Assembly (NCBI RefSeq): GCF_018324205.1
Contig: NZ_AP023356.1
Location: forward strand, 4,481,501-4,545,500
Length of the DNA stretch: 64,000 nt
Direction of reading: 5' to 3'
Origin: Actinoplanes ianthinogenes
Lineage (GTDB): Bacteria; Actinomycetota; Actinomycetes; Mycobacteriales; Micromonosporaceae
Positions 46,285 to 54,691 of the stretch are shown piece by piece. Under the pieces are notes generated by a model that saw only the letters and a program-made list of their open reading frames with translations, ran no database searches and had not been told where the DNA came from. The position numbers and the translations under genes were made by a program. The first letter of the stretch is position 1. Every line of letters begins with the position of its first letter.

Positions 46285-47292
46285 TCAGCGGGTCAGCTTC
46301 TGCTTCTTGACCTTCGACTCCGACTGGTTGCCGTTCTTGTCGACCGCCGCGTAGAAGACGTACAGGGTGCCCTTCTTCAGGCCCTTGATCTTGATCTTCC
46401 AGGTGTTCTTCGCGGTCGGGCGGACCGCGATCGTCCTGGTCTTCTTCAGCGCCTGGTTGAGTGACGTGGCCTTCACCCACTTCTTGCCGGTGTAGTAGTA
46501 CCAGCGGCTGCCGCGCTGCTCGATGAAGGCGGCGCCCACCGCGGTCGTCCCCCGGCCCCGATCACGGACCGTGCCGTTGATCGTGCGCCAGGACGAGACG
46601 TACGCCGGCTTCCTGGGCTTGGTCAGCCAGACCTGCGGGGCGCTCTCGTCGTACGCGGTGTTGATGTCGCCGATCTCCCGGCCGTACGTCTCGCCCGCCG
46701 CGTTGGTCAGCATGACGCTGACCGACCAGGTCGTCTGGCTGGTGTAGTAGTGCTTGACCTCCCGGGTCGTCCGGCTGACCGTGGACTCCTTGCCGTCGCC
46801 CCACCAGATCCGCACCTTGGTCACATCGCTGGGGACGTCGGCCAGGGTGACGGTCGCGGGGTCGCCGATCCAGACCATCTTGTTGACGATCTTGAAGGTG
46901 CCGGGGGTCTTCACCACGGTGACCGTGGACGTGTCGGCGAAGACACCGGCCGACGAGTTGCCCGCCCGGTCGGTGACCCGGACCTTCACGGTGTACGAGC
47001 CGGGGTTGAAGTACCGGTGCCACTCCGACTTCTCATCGCCGTCCAGGTACGAGAAGTTGCCGTCCCCCCACTCGACGTACTGGGTGATGTCCGACTGCGC
47101 CGAGACGTCGTCGGAGACCTCCAGGGCGGTCAGCGTGGCGCCCTGGCCGTCCCAGAGGTTGGTGAAGTCGAGCTGGTAGCGCCCGACCGGTGCGGTGACG
47201 TCCGGGACGTCCTCGGCGTAGGCCGGCGTCCCACCGGCAGCGATCAGGGTCGCGACGATCGCAGCGAGCGTCGCGGAGCGTGCCTTGCCCAT
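46285..47292 (-). CDS. Secreted PKD/Ig-like-domain protein
   Basis: A 335-residue exported protein. After the signal peptide (near TPAYA) come two PKD-like domains (YVEWGDGNFSYLDGDE, RYFNPGSYTVKVRVTD, IWWGDGKES), then a basic C-terminal region (TGKKWVKATSLNQALKK, KVKKQKLTR). Such proteins bind surfaces or polysaccharides. GGGGAAA precedes the ATG. A hairpin (46258-46290) at the end of the gene may terminate it. Confidence 0.82.
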   Translation of the reverse strand: MGKARSATLAAIVATLIAAGGTPAYAEDVPDVTAPVGRYQLDFTNLWDGQGATLTALEVSDDVSAQSDITQYVEWGDGNFSYLDGDEKSEWHRYFNPGSYTVKVRVTDRAGNSSAGVFADTSTVTVVKTPGTFKIVNKMVWIGDPATVTLADVPSDVTKVRIWWGDGKESTVSRTTREVKHYYTSQTTWSVSVMLTNAAGETYGREIGDINTAYDESAPQVWLTKPRKPAYVSSWRTINGTVRDRGRGTTAVGAAFIEQRGSRWYYYTGKKWVKATSLNQALKKTRTIAVRPTAKNTWKIKIKGLKKGTLYVFYAAVDKNGNQSESKVKKQKLTR

Positions 47293-47481
47293 CGATGTTT
47301 CCCCGCACTCAGAGTCGATGTAGTGCAGGCACTGTACGCCGATCGATCTTGCAAGTCGAGACCGGACCGTTGCAACGATGCCGTATCGGCCTTGACATCA
47401 GGGCCCGGGGTCGACCAGGTTGATCGACTCGCCTAGAGTCCAGGCGCATCTCCGCTGGCAAAAGCCCCGAAGGACAGCTAG

Positions 47482-48903
47482 TTGATCGCGTTACGTGCCG
47501 CTGCCTCCGCGGTGATCGCCGCCGCTCTTCTCTTCGCGGCGCCGGGTCCGGCCGCTGCCGGCGACACCACACCGCCGGTGGTCTCGCAGACCGGCCTGAC
47601 CGAGGGTCAGCTGATCGGTCCGCACACCCTCTTCCGGCCCGTCGTGAGTGACGACGTCGAGGTCATGCGGCTCGACATCCTGGTCAACGGGATCTATCGC
47701 AACAGCTTCGGCCGCTACCAGGGGGAGTTCGTCGCCGCGGCGTACCTGGCTGACATTCCGGACGACACCGATGTGGACGTCACCGTCCGCGTCGAGGACC
47801 GCGCCCACAACACCGGTGCGCGCACCACCCGCGTGCACGTCGACAAGACCGCTCCGACGGCGATCCTCTCGCTCGCGGACAACGCGTACGTCGGCGGTGT
47901 CACCACCCTGACCCCGGACCAGGTGTCGGCGGACACCGCCCGCATCGTGGTGACCTCACTCGACGGCCAGGAGATCAGCCAGGCCACCGCGGCTCCCTGG
48001 AACCTGCGGTGGGACACCACCACGCCCGGTCAGACCGGCGCGGTACGGGTGACGGTCGAGGACCACGCCGGGAACACCACCGTCTACAACCGCCTATTTC
48101 AGATCGACAACACCGCCCCGACCGCGTCGATCACCTCCTCGCAGCGGCCCCACATCGTCGGACGCGGTAAGCAGATCCTGATCGGATCGGTGACCGATCC
48201 GGCCGGCGTCGACCGGATCGAGTGGTGGGTCGACGGCGCGCTCCGCGGGACCGGCAGCCACTTGGAGTACGACTTTGGCGACGTCCAGCGGTCCACCACT
48301 GTCGAGCTCCGCGCCTGGGACCGGGCCGGTAACCAGACCGTCACGACATACCCGGTCACGGTCGACGCCACGCCGCCGCGCCTGGTCTCCATCAGCCCCG
48401 AGCCCAACGCGCTGGTGCGTGGCTCCGGCGTCCTGTCGACGGTCCGGTTCGACGACCAGTCCGACATCGCCTGGGTGCTGGCCCAGGGTCAGCAGCAAGC
48501 CATGGCCGGCTCCGACGCGCCGTACACCGTGCCGTTCTCCCTCGGCAGCGACGGCATCCAGCGCCTGGGCTGGCAGGTCGCCGACACCTCGGGCAACTGG
48601 ACCACCGTCTACCAGACCGTCATCGTCGACAACACCCGGCCGAAGCTCACCGTCACCCGGGCGCCGAAGAACAGGGCGAAGGTCAAGGGCACGGTCAAGG
48701 TCCACGCCTCGGCGACCGATCGCAACGGCATCAGCCGGGTGGAGCTGCTGATCAACGGCAGGGTGGTCGCGCGGGACCGCACCGCGAGCTACAGCTTCGC
48801 CGTCGACACCAAGAAATACGGCAAGACGATTCACGTACGCCTGCGAGCCTACGACCGCGCCGGCAACGTGACGGACACCGTCACCCGTACCTGGCGCCGA
48901 TAG
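47482..48903 (+). CDS. Secreted multi-Ig-like-domain protein (third member of the set)
   Basis: A 473-residue exported protein starting at TTG (IALRAAASAVIAAALLFAA) with AAGGA 7 bp upstream. Ig-like domains carry DNTAP/DKTAP turns. The C-terminal module (VTRAPKNRAKVKGTVKV, SATDRNGISRVELLINGRVV, RAYDRAGNVTDTVTRTWRR) is homologous to the ends of the proteins at 6815-8287 and 27547-29370 but clearly more diverged. Likely surface-associated. Confidence 0.85.
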   Translation: MIALRAAASAVIAAALLFAAPGPAAAGDTTPPVVSQTGLTEGQLIGPHTLFRPVVSDDVEVMRLDILVNGIYRNSFGRYQGEFVAAAYLADIPDDTDVDVTVRVEDRAHNTGARTTRVHVDKTAPTAILSLADNAYVGGVTTLTPDQVSADTARIVVTSLDGQEISQATAAPWNLRWDTTTPGQTGAVRVTVEDHAGNTTVYNRLFQIDNTAPTASITSSQRPHIVGRGKQILIGSVTDPAGVDRIEWWVDGALRGTGSHLEYDFGDVQRSTTVELRAWDRAGNQTVTTYPVTVDATPPRLVSISPEPNALVRGSGVLSTVRFDDQSDIAWVLAQGQQQAMAGSDAPYTVPFSLGSDGIQRLGWQVADTSGNWTTVYQTVIVDNTRPKLTVTRAPKNRAKVKGTVKVHASATDRNGISRVELLINGRVVARDRTASYSFAVDTKKYGKTIHVRLRAYDRAGNVTDTVTRTWRR

Positions 48904-48911
48904 CCCGTCCG

Positions 48912-49000
48912 CGGCCTGAGGTCGCCCTTGTCGACCACCGAGTCGTTCCGGTCGTGAAGCCTCGCGAGCACCTTGGCGGGTGTCGCCTTCGACCTGCTCG
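48912..49000 (-). pseudogene. Decayed fragment of an RTX-protein gene
   Basis: The reverse strand encodes LHDRNDSVVDKGDLR, matching VYDRNDSVVNNSDLRM of RTX paralogue 1, and 16 nucleotides (GAGTCGTTCCGGTCGT) are identical. The match continues weakly upstream (RSKATPAKVLAR against KTKKPARSLYIK). No signal peptide or RTX repeats remain. It appears to be the remnant of a fourth paralogue between the Ig-like gene and the fasciclin promoter region. Confidence 0.5.
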
Positions 49001-49016
49001 CAGTTCTCGGTCGGAC

Positions 49017-49044
49017 CCATCTGGTGATCCGTCGGCTCCGAATC
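49017..49044 (+). promoter_or_regulatory. SigK/ECF19-like promoter, copy 1
   Basis: CCATCT-N15-CCGAATC. The -10 lies in GTCGGCTCCGAATCATC, a 17-bp sequence repeated exactly 96 bp downstream in copy 2. No gene starts immediately after it, so it may be a second upstream promoter of the fasciclin operon or a duplication relic. Confidence 0.5.
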
Positions 49045-49111
49045 ATCACGAAGGCATCGGACGCGACTCCCGGTCGAACCGTGGCCGACGTGAAAACGAT
49101 CGGAGATTCCA

Positions 49112-49140
49112 CCAATCCGCGGCACGGTCGGCTCCGAATC
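49112..49140 (+). promoter_or_regulatory. SigK/ECF19-like promoter, copy 2 (fasciclin operon)
   Basis: CCAATCC followed by 15 bp and CCGAATC, ending 34 bp before the fasciclin ATG, with a ribosome site (AAAGAGGAG) in between. This resembles mycobacterial SigK promoters as I recall them (CCATCC, about 15 bp, CCGAATC), whose targets include fasciclin-like secreted proteins. Confidence 0.6.
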
Positions 49141-49174
49141 ATCGGTGTAAGTCCCGATAAAGAGGAGCAAAATC

Positions 49175-49822
49175 ATGCGTGCAACGAAGTTCACCGCCCT
49201 GGCCGCGGCGACCGTTTTCGCGATCTCCCTGGCGGCCTGCGGCAGTGACACCGACGAGAGCAGCAGTGGCGGGGCGACGGCCGCGGCGCCGACGATGACC
49301 TCGGCGGCGCCCAGCATGGCCCCGAGCATGAGCACCGACATGGTGAGCTTCGGCCCGGGGTGTGCGGCGGTGCCGACCGACCCGGCGAACGCGGGCAGTT
49401 TCGAGGCGATGGGCAAGGTGCCGGTGGCCACCGCCGCCTCCGGCAACCCGCTGCTGTCCACGCTGGTCACCGCGGTCAAGAAGGCCGGCCTGGTCGACTC
49501 GCTCAACTCCGCGGACGGGATCACCGTATTCGCGCCGACCAACGACGCGTTCGCGAAGATCCCGAAGGCCACCCTCGACAAGGTCCTCGCCGACAAGAAG
49601 ACGCTGACCAGCATCCTGACCTACCACGTGGTGCCCGGGAAGCTGACCCCGCAGGACCTGGCCGGCACGCACAAGACGCTGCAGGGCCAGGACCTGACGG
49701 TGACCGGCAGCGGCGAGGACTTCAAGGTCGGCGCGGACAGCGCGTCGGTGGTGTGCGGGAACGTGCAGACCGCGAACGCGAACGTGTACATCATCGATTC
49801 CGTCCTGATGCCGAAGAGCTGA
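49175..49822 (+). CDS. Fasciclin (FAS1)-domain lipoprotein
   Basis: A 215-residue lipoprotein (lipobox SLAAC, C22), a Ser/Met/Pro-rich spacer, and one FAS1 domain at about residues 80-213. The FAS1 H1 (ITVFAPTNDAFAKIP) and H2 (LTSILTYHVVPGKLT) motifs are clear. Related to the MPT70/MPT83 antigens of mycobacteria. Its stop overlaps the start of the molybdoenzyme gene (TGATG), so the two are coupled, as in known SigK-type loci. Expression probably from the ECF-like promoter at 49112-49140. Confidence 0.92.
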   Translation: MRATKFTALAAATVFAISLAACGSDTDESSSGGATAAAPTMTSAAPSMAPSMSTDMVSFGPGCAAVPTDPANAGSFEAMGKVPVATAASGNPLLSTLVTAVKKAGLVDSLNSADGITVFAPTNDAFAKIPKATLDKVLADKKTLTSILTYHVVPGKLTPQDLAGTHKTLQGQDLTVTGSGEDFKVGADSASVVCGNVQTANANVYIIDSVLMPKS

Positions 49823-51318
49823 TGAGCCGGCTGCGTGGGGCCATCTGCGGGATCGCCGCGGCGGCCTCCGGGATCGCGGCCGCGGAACTGCTCGCGGCCG
49901 CGGTCCGGCCCGGTGCGGGGCCGCTGGTCGCGGTGGGTGGCGCGGTGATCGATGCCACCCCCACCCCGATCAAAGAACTCGCCGTACGGGAGCTGGGCAC
50001 CCACGACAAGCCCGTGCTGCTCGGCGTGATCGGCCTCGTCCTGATCCTGCTGGCCGCGACCACCGGGATCGCGGCGACGAAGTGGCGGGCCGCGATCCCG
50101 GTGGGCACCGGTGTGCTCGGTGTGGCGGGGGCGGCCGCCGCACTGTCCCGACCGGCCGGGACCGTGCTGGACACGGTCCCGGCCGGGTTCGGGGCGACTG
50201 TGGCCGGGCTGGCGCTGTGGTGGCTGCTGCGCGATCGGCGGGGTGCCGCGGACGTACGGGAAAATGGGGTTGATCGTCGGTTGGTTCTTCGCCTGTCGTT
50301 GCTGGCGGCCGGCGCCGCCGTGGTGGAGGCGACCGGTCTGGCCGTTTCCGGTCAGCGCGAAAGTGCGGCCGGCAAGTCCCGGGAGGCGATCCGGCTTCCC
50401 GGGGCCGCCGATCCGGCGAAACCGCTGCCCCCTGGGATCGCGGCGGACTTCACCACCCCGGCCACGAAGTTCTACCGCGTCGACACCGCCCTGACCGTGC
50501 CTCGCGTCGATCCGTCGACGTGGCGGCTGAAGATCCACGGGATGGTCGACCGGCAGATCGAGTTGTCGCTCGCGGATCTGCTGCGCCGGCCGCTGATCGA
50601 ACGCGACATCACCCTCAACTGCGTGTCCAACGAGGTCGGAGGCCCCTACATCGGCACCGCGCGGTGGCTCGGCGTGCCCCTCGCCGCGCTGCTCGAGGAG
50701 GCCGGCGTGCGGAGCGGTGCGGACCAGATCGTGGCCCGCTCGGTCGAGGGCATGACGATCGGCACGCCCGTGGCGACCGCGCTCGACGGCCGCGACACGA
50801 TGCTCGCCGTCGGGATGAACGGTGAACCGTTGCCGCTCGAGCACGGTTTCCCGGTGCGGATGCTGACCCCTGGCCTGTACGGGTACGCGGGTGCCTGCAA
50901 GTGGGTGACCGAGCTGGAGCTGACCACTTTTGATCGGTTCGACGCGTACTGGGTCGAACGCGGCTGGGGGCAGCAGGGAACGGTGAAGACCGCGTCGCGG
51001 ATCGACAAGCCCAAACCGTTCGCCCGCGTCGAAGCGGGCACGGTGACCGTGGCCGGTGTCGCGTGGGCCCAGCGGCGCGGGATCGCGGCCGTCGAGATCA
51101 GCGTCGACGGCGGGCCATGGGCGAAGGCGGAACTGCTGCCCACCGCCTCGGTCGACACGTGGACGCAGTGGCGGTTCAGCTGGAAGGCGACCGCCGGGCC
51201 GCACTCGCTGGCGGTGCGCGCCACCGACAGGAGCGGCGCGGTGCAGCCGGAGACCCGGGCTACCCCGTTCCCGGACGGGGCGACCGGCTGGCACACGATC
51301 AGCGTCACCGTGGGCTGA
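49822..51318 (+). CDS. Membrane-anchored molybdopterin-dependent oxidoreductase (sulfite oxidase fold)
   Basis: A 498-residue protein. Four to five membrane helices lie in the first about 170 residues. A sulfite-oxidase-type molybdenum cofactor domain follows (KFYRVDTALTVPRVDP), with the ligand cysteine in TLNCVSNEVGG, then a dimerisation Ig-like domain (VAGVAWAQRRGIAAVEISVD). It should act on the outer face of the membrane; substrate unknown (related YedY/MsrP enzymes repair oxidised methionine). Coupled to the fasciclin gene by the TGATG overlap. Confidence 0.9.
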   Translation: MSRLRGAICGIAAAASGIAAAELLAAAVRPGAGPLVAVGGAVIDATPTPIKELAVRELGTHDKPVLLGVIGLVLILLAATTGIAATKWRAAIPVGTGVLGVAGAAAALSRPAGTVLDTVPAGFGATVAGLALWWLLRDRRGAADVRENGVDRRLVLRLSLLAAGAAVVEATGLAVSGQRESAAGKSREAIRLPGAADPAKPLPPGIAADFTTPATKFYRVDTALTVPRVDPSTWRLKIHGMVDRQIELSLADLLRRPLIERDITLNCVSNEVGGPYIGTARWLGVPLAALLEEAGVRSGADQIVARSVEGMTIGTPVATALDGRDTMLAVGMNGEPLPLEHGFPVRMLTPGLYGYAGACKWVTELELTTFDRFDAYWVERGWGQQGTVKTASRIDKPKPFARVEAGTVTVAGVAWAQRRGIAAVEISVDGGPWAKAELLPTASVDTWTQWRFSWKATAGPHSLAVRATDRSGAVQPETRATPFPDGATGWHTISVTVG

Positions 51319-51327
51319 GCGAGGGGT

Positions 51328-51357
51328 GGTGCGCCGGGACGTTGTCCCCGGCGCACC
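51328..51357. terminator. Terminator between convergent genes
   Basis: GGTGCGCCGGG (51328-51338) and CCCGGCGCACC (51347-51357) form a perfect 11-bp stem between the molybdoenzyme and the secreted protein gene. Confidence 0.7.
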
Positions 51358-51369
51358 GTCGAGATGCCG

Positions 51370-52062
51370 TCAGCGGGCGGCGAAGAACAGGAACATGTTG
51401 GTCGGGATCGGCCCGACCACGTGCTTGTTCTTGGCCTTGATCAGGCCGTGCAGGTAGGTCCAGCTCCGGTGCTGCTGGACGGCCCGGTAGGTTGCCGGGT
51501 CGGTCACGCCGACCACCCGGACATCCCACCACTCCGCCTTGCCCTCGGCCTTGGTCCCGATGAAGTGGTCGTGCCCCGGTGTGGTGAAGTTGCGCAGCGC
51601 CGGCGTCAGCTTCTCCGGAGTGGTCTTGTAGACCGGGGCCAGCGCCGCGGCCAGCCGGGTCATGTCCAGGTTCATCGGATGGTCGACGCAGGTGAGCTTG
51701 TCCGGGCAGTCCAGGCCCTTGGCGGTGAACCCGAGCGGCACCGTGATGAACAGTGGGTCGACGTGCTTGGCCGGCGCCACCTCGGCCGCCTCGCCCGCCT
51801 CGCAGCCGGTGGTCGAGGCCGCGGCGACGTGCGTGTCGCAGTAGAAGCCGTGGGTGTAGGTGAAACTCGACGAGTGCCCGGCGTGGCTGCCCATGGTCAT
51901 GCCGTACTCGTTGGGGCCCCGGCCGCCGGACTCGGCGGCGTGCGCGGCCTTGGCGATGGCGCCACCCCCGGCCGCCATGACGATCGCGGCGACAGAGACC
52001 GGGACAGCCCAGCGCCGGAACGCACCGGTGCCCCCGGCCCGGCGGCGGTTGATGTCGAACAT
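51370..52062 (-). CDS. Secreted protein of unknown function with SigK-like promoter
   Basis: A 230-residue protein. ATG 52062 (MFDINRRRAGG) is chosen because AGGGGGA lies 5 bp upstream (52068-52074); an ATG 27 bp earlier has none. One N-terminal membrane/signal segment (AVPVSVAAIVMAAGGGAIA) is followed by a soluble region with histidines and several cysteines (HGFYCDTHVAA, TTGCEAGE, LDCPDKLTCVDH). No family recognised. It shares the ECF-type promoter of the fasciclin operon and may belong to the same regulon. Confidence 0.8.
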   Translation of the reverse strand: MFDINRRRAGGTGAFRRWAVPVSVAAIVMAAGGGAIAKAAHAAESGGRGPNEYGMTMGSHAGHSSSFTYTHGFYCDTHVAAASTTGCEAGEAAEVAPAKHVDPLFITVPLGFTAKGLDCPDKLTCVDHPMNLDMTRLAAALAPVYKTTPEKLTPALRNFTTPGHDHFIGTKAEGKAEWWDVRVVGVTDPATYRAVQQHRSWTYLHGLIKAKNKHVVGPIPTNMFLFFAAR

Positions 52063-52113
52063 GTGAATCCCCCTGCAATCGCGGGCCATCGTCGGAGATG
52101 GCCCTGTCCTGGG

Positions 52114-52142
52114 GATTCGGAGCCGACGCGGGAGCAGATTGG
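52114..52142 (-). promoter_or_regulatory. SigK/ECF19-like promoter, copy 3
   Basis: On the minus strand CCAATCT (52136-52142), 15 bp, then CCGAATC (52114-52120), inside the same GTCGGCTCCGAATC block as copies 1 and 2. It lies 51 bp before the preferred start at 52062. Confidence 0.6.
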
Positions 52143-52176
52143 GGCTAAAGGTACATAAAACCCGCCGTGGGTCAGG

Positions 52177-52953
52177 TCAGTCCAGCTTGGGCTCCTCCAT
52201 CAGGCCCCGGGCGGTCAGGCCGGCGACGGTGCGACCGTCGGCCAGCCGGAGCGTCAGCGAGGTGTTGTTCTCGGCGGACTCGGCCAGCCCCTCCGGGTAC
52301 CAGGCGGCGAAGAATCCGCCGGTCACCGTGGCCCGGACCACGACGCCGGGGCGGACGGTGATCTCGACGGCGGTGACCTGAGAGCCGAGACGACCGGCCA
52401 TCAGCCGGGCGTAGCCCTCGTCGGTGTGCACCTGGGGCCAGGCGTACAGATCGATGCCGGCGGCACCGAGGCGCGCGGCGTCGGCGGGTGCGGCGAGGAC
52501 ACTGGTCTCGCTGACCCGGCCATCGTGATCACGGAAGCAGGTGACGTTGCCGTCGGCGGTGAGGACGGTGACGTACGCGTACTCCCCGCGCCGTTCCCCG
52601 ATGGCGACGCGCGCGCCCGCTGCGCCGGAGGAGGGCAGGCATGCGCTCATGATGCTCTGCGCATCGGTGGCGGGCAGGGGGCTCGGATCGGTGGTCCAGG
52701 ATGCGTACGCGCGATCGGTACTGACCGTGGTGACGGTGAACACGGCGGCGGCTGCCAGGGCGAGCGCCGCTCCGGCCAGCATCAGCCGCGGGCGCCGGCG
52801 TGGCCTGGACATCGCCGCCGGGCCGGCGAGGACGGTGGGATCGCTGCGCAGGATCTCGTCGAGCAGATTCTGTGCGGCCGGCCGGTGCGCGCGGGCGTCC
52901 ACCGGGACGGCCGCGTGACGCAGTGCCTGGTCGAGGGTGCGGTCGTTCGTCAT
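52177..52953 (-). CDS. Single-pass membrane protein, putative anti-sigma factor
   Basis: A 258-residue protein: cytoplasmic N-terminus of about 55 residues (TNDRTLDQALRHAAVPVDAR), one membrane helix (LMLAGAALALAAAAVFTV) and an extracytoplasmic domain with two cysteines. It overlaps the ECF sigma gene by 4 bp and follows it, the usual place for an anti-sigma factor, but no HxxxCxxC zinc motif is visible. The role is inferred from position. Confidence 0.75.
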   Translation of the reverse strand: MTNDRTLDQALRHAAVPVDARAHRPAAQNLLDEILRSDPTVLAGPAAMSRPRRRPRLMLAGAALALAAAAVFTVTTVSTDRAYASWTTDPSPLPATDAQSIMSACLPSSGAAGARVAIGERRGEYAYVTVLTADGNVTCFRDHDGRVSETSVLAAPADAARLGAAGIDLYAWPQVHTDEGYARLMAGRLGSQVTAVEITVRPGVVVRATVTGGFFAAWYPEGLAESAENNTSLTLRLADGRTVAGLTARGLMEEPKLD

Positions 52954-53504
52954 GGGGTGGCTCCTGCTGCCGGGGCGGGTGCGGGCATCGAGACGTCGAG
53001 GTGCGGGCGGAGCAGATGGCGCAGACGCCGGCGGGCGCGGATCAGCCGCAGGCTGAACGCGGGACGGGAGATGTTCAGCAGCGTGGCGGCCTGAGCACCG
53101 GTGAGGCCCTCGAAGACGGTGAGCGTGAGCGCCTCCTGGTCCTTGAGCGGCAGCCGGTTCCAGGCCCGGGCCAGATCGACGCGGGCGACCACGGCGTCGT
53201 CCTCAGCGTGCCCGGGTGCGCCCGGCTCGCGCAGGATCCGCAGGGCGAGGCTCTGCTGCCGTTGATCACTGCGCTGCCGGTTGCGCAGGACGTTGTACGC
53301 GGCGGTGAACAGCCAGGCACGGGCGTCGCTCAACGAGGCGGGCACGTCGTCGAAACGGCGCCACGCGGTCAGGAACACCTCGGCCACCACGTCGTCGGCG
53401 ACAGCCAGGTGGGTACGGCGCTCGACGAAGCAGAGCAGATCGTCGTACGCCGCCTCGAACAACTCCCGGAAGGCGGCCTCGACGTCCGCGGGTGGATGCT
53501 TCAT
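52950..53504 (-). CDS. ECF (sigma-70 family) RNA polymerase sigma factor
   Basis: A 184-residue sigma factor: region 2 (FRELFEAAYDDLLCFVERRT, VAEVFLTAWRRFDDVP) and region 4 (RLPLKDQEALTLTVFEGL, TLLNISRPAFSLRLIRARRR). The ATG overlaps the acyltransferase stop (ATGA), and its own end overlaps the anti-sigma gene by 4 bp. I cannot assign it to the SigK/ECF19 group from sequence alone, though it sits beside three SigK-like promoters. Confidence 0.92.
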   Translation of the reverse strand: MKHPPADVEAAFRELFEAAYDDLLCFVERRTHLAVADDVVAEVFLTAWRRFDDVPASLSDARAWLFTAAYNVLRNRQRSDQRQQSLALRILREPGAPGHAEDDAVVARVDLARAWNRLPLKDQEALTLTVFEGLTGAQAATLLNISRPAFSLRLIRARRRLRHLLRPHLDVSMPAPAPAAGATP

Positions 53505-54607
53505 ATCCTGCTCATGTTCGGCCGCGGCGGCGCTGCTACATGTTCTTTCGGCGGCCGGCTCAGAAATCTTCTGAGCACCGGAGCCAGTGGCCGCTCGACG
53601 ACACGGTGCACCGCCCATGCCACACCCAGCAGCACCAGCACGGTCCCGGCTATGACGAAGGCGGCATCCGCGCCGGTTGCGGTCGCGACGGTGCGGATCA
53701 GGCTGTAACCGGCACGCTGGTGGAGCAGGTAGAACGGGTAGGTCAGCGCGCCGGCCGTCGCCAGCCAGCCCAGCCGCAACCGGTCGGTGGCGCCGAGCGC
53801 GATGACGAGCAGCAGCAAGAAGACGACGGTGATGATGACATGGGCCGGCCAGGCGGGCACCCGGAAACCGGGGTCGAGGCTCAGCGCGCGGGTGTGCACC
53901 CGTTCCTGGCTCAGCAGCCAGCAGGCGGCCAGCAGCACCCAGGACCACAGGTCACGGGGGTTCCGGCGGAGCAGGAACATCGTCATCCCGGCGATGAAGT
54001 ACGGCGCGAAGTCCGGCATGACCACCTGGGTCAGTGCGGCGCCGGGGAAGTAGGGCAGCACGATCGCGGCCAGCAGCCAGCCGGTGGCGAAGCCCTTCAC
54101 CCGCCGGTCGGTGAGGCCGGCGGCGACGAGGAACGCGACGATCAGATAGAAGCGCAGCTCGCACCAGAGCGTCCAGTACACGGTGTCGACCATCGGCGTG
54201 TTCAACGGCTCCGCGAGCATGGTGAGGTTGACCAGCACGTCGGTGGAGTCGGGCGGCCCGCCGAAGGGCAGCCCGCCCTCGATCGGCAGCAGAGCGCTCA
54301 CCGCCGTCGTGATCAGCACGCACGCCCAGAAGGCCGGGTAGAGGCGGGCGGCGCGGGAGGCGGCGAACCCGCGCAGGGTTCGCCCCCAGCCGCTCATCAG
54401 GATCACGAAGCCGCTGATCAGGAAGAACGACTCCACGCCCAGGAAGCCGTAGATCAGGACCGGCGCCGCGTCCGGGAGGTGATGGATCGGGCGGTGGACG
54501 CCGTCCAGCCGCCACGAGTCGCCGAAGTGGTAGCCCGCCACGGCCAGCGCGCACAGCAGGCGCATTCCATCCAGCGCGTACAGCCGTTCACTGCTTCTTG
54601 CGGTCAT
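53501..54607 (-). CDS. Acyltransferase 3 (OafA-like) membrane protein
   Basis: A 368-residue protein with about ten membrane helices and the acyltransferase-3 N-terminal LDGMRLLCALAVAGYHFG (conserved histidine), then GVESFFLISGFVILMS and RAARLYPAFWACVL. The family O-acylates surface sugars, peptidoglycan or natural products. It is the first gene of an operon with the ECF sigma and the anti-sigma-like gene, so envelope modification may be under, or linked to, that sigma factor. Palindrome GTACATGTAC (54648-54657) lies upstream. Confidence 0.88.
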   Translation of the reverse strand: MTARSSERLYALDGMRLLCALAVAGYHFGDSWRLDGVHRPIHHLPDAAPVLIYGFLGVESFFLISGFVILMSGWGRTLRGFAASRAARLYPAFWACVLITTAVSALLPIEGGLPFGGPPDSTDVLVNLTMLAEPLNTPMVDTVYWTLWCELRFYLIVAFLVAAGLTDRRVKGFATGWLLAAIVLPYFPGAALTQVVMPDFAPYFIAGMTMFLLRRNPRDLWSWVLLAACWLLSQERVHTRALSLDPGFRVPAWPAHVIITVVFLLLLVIALGATDRLRLGWLATAGALTYPFYLLHQRAGYSLIRTVATATGADAAFVIAGTVLVLLGVAWAVHRVVERPLAPVLRRFLSRPPKEHVAAPPRPNMSRI

Positions 54608-54691
54608 TCAGGTGCCCCACGATCCGGATGCCGGGTGCATCCAGGGGGTACATGTACGGCACCGGCCGAGTTGCTACGCCCCCTCGCGGGG

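Noticed and set aside
52950..53504. Assigning the ECF factor as SigK
   Set aside because: Proximity to SigK-like promoters is suggestive, but group-specific residues could not be verified by eye.
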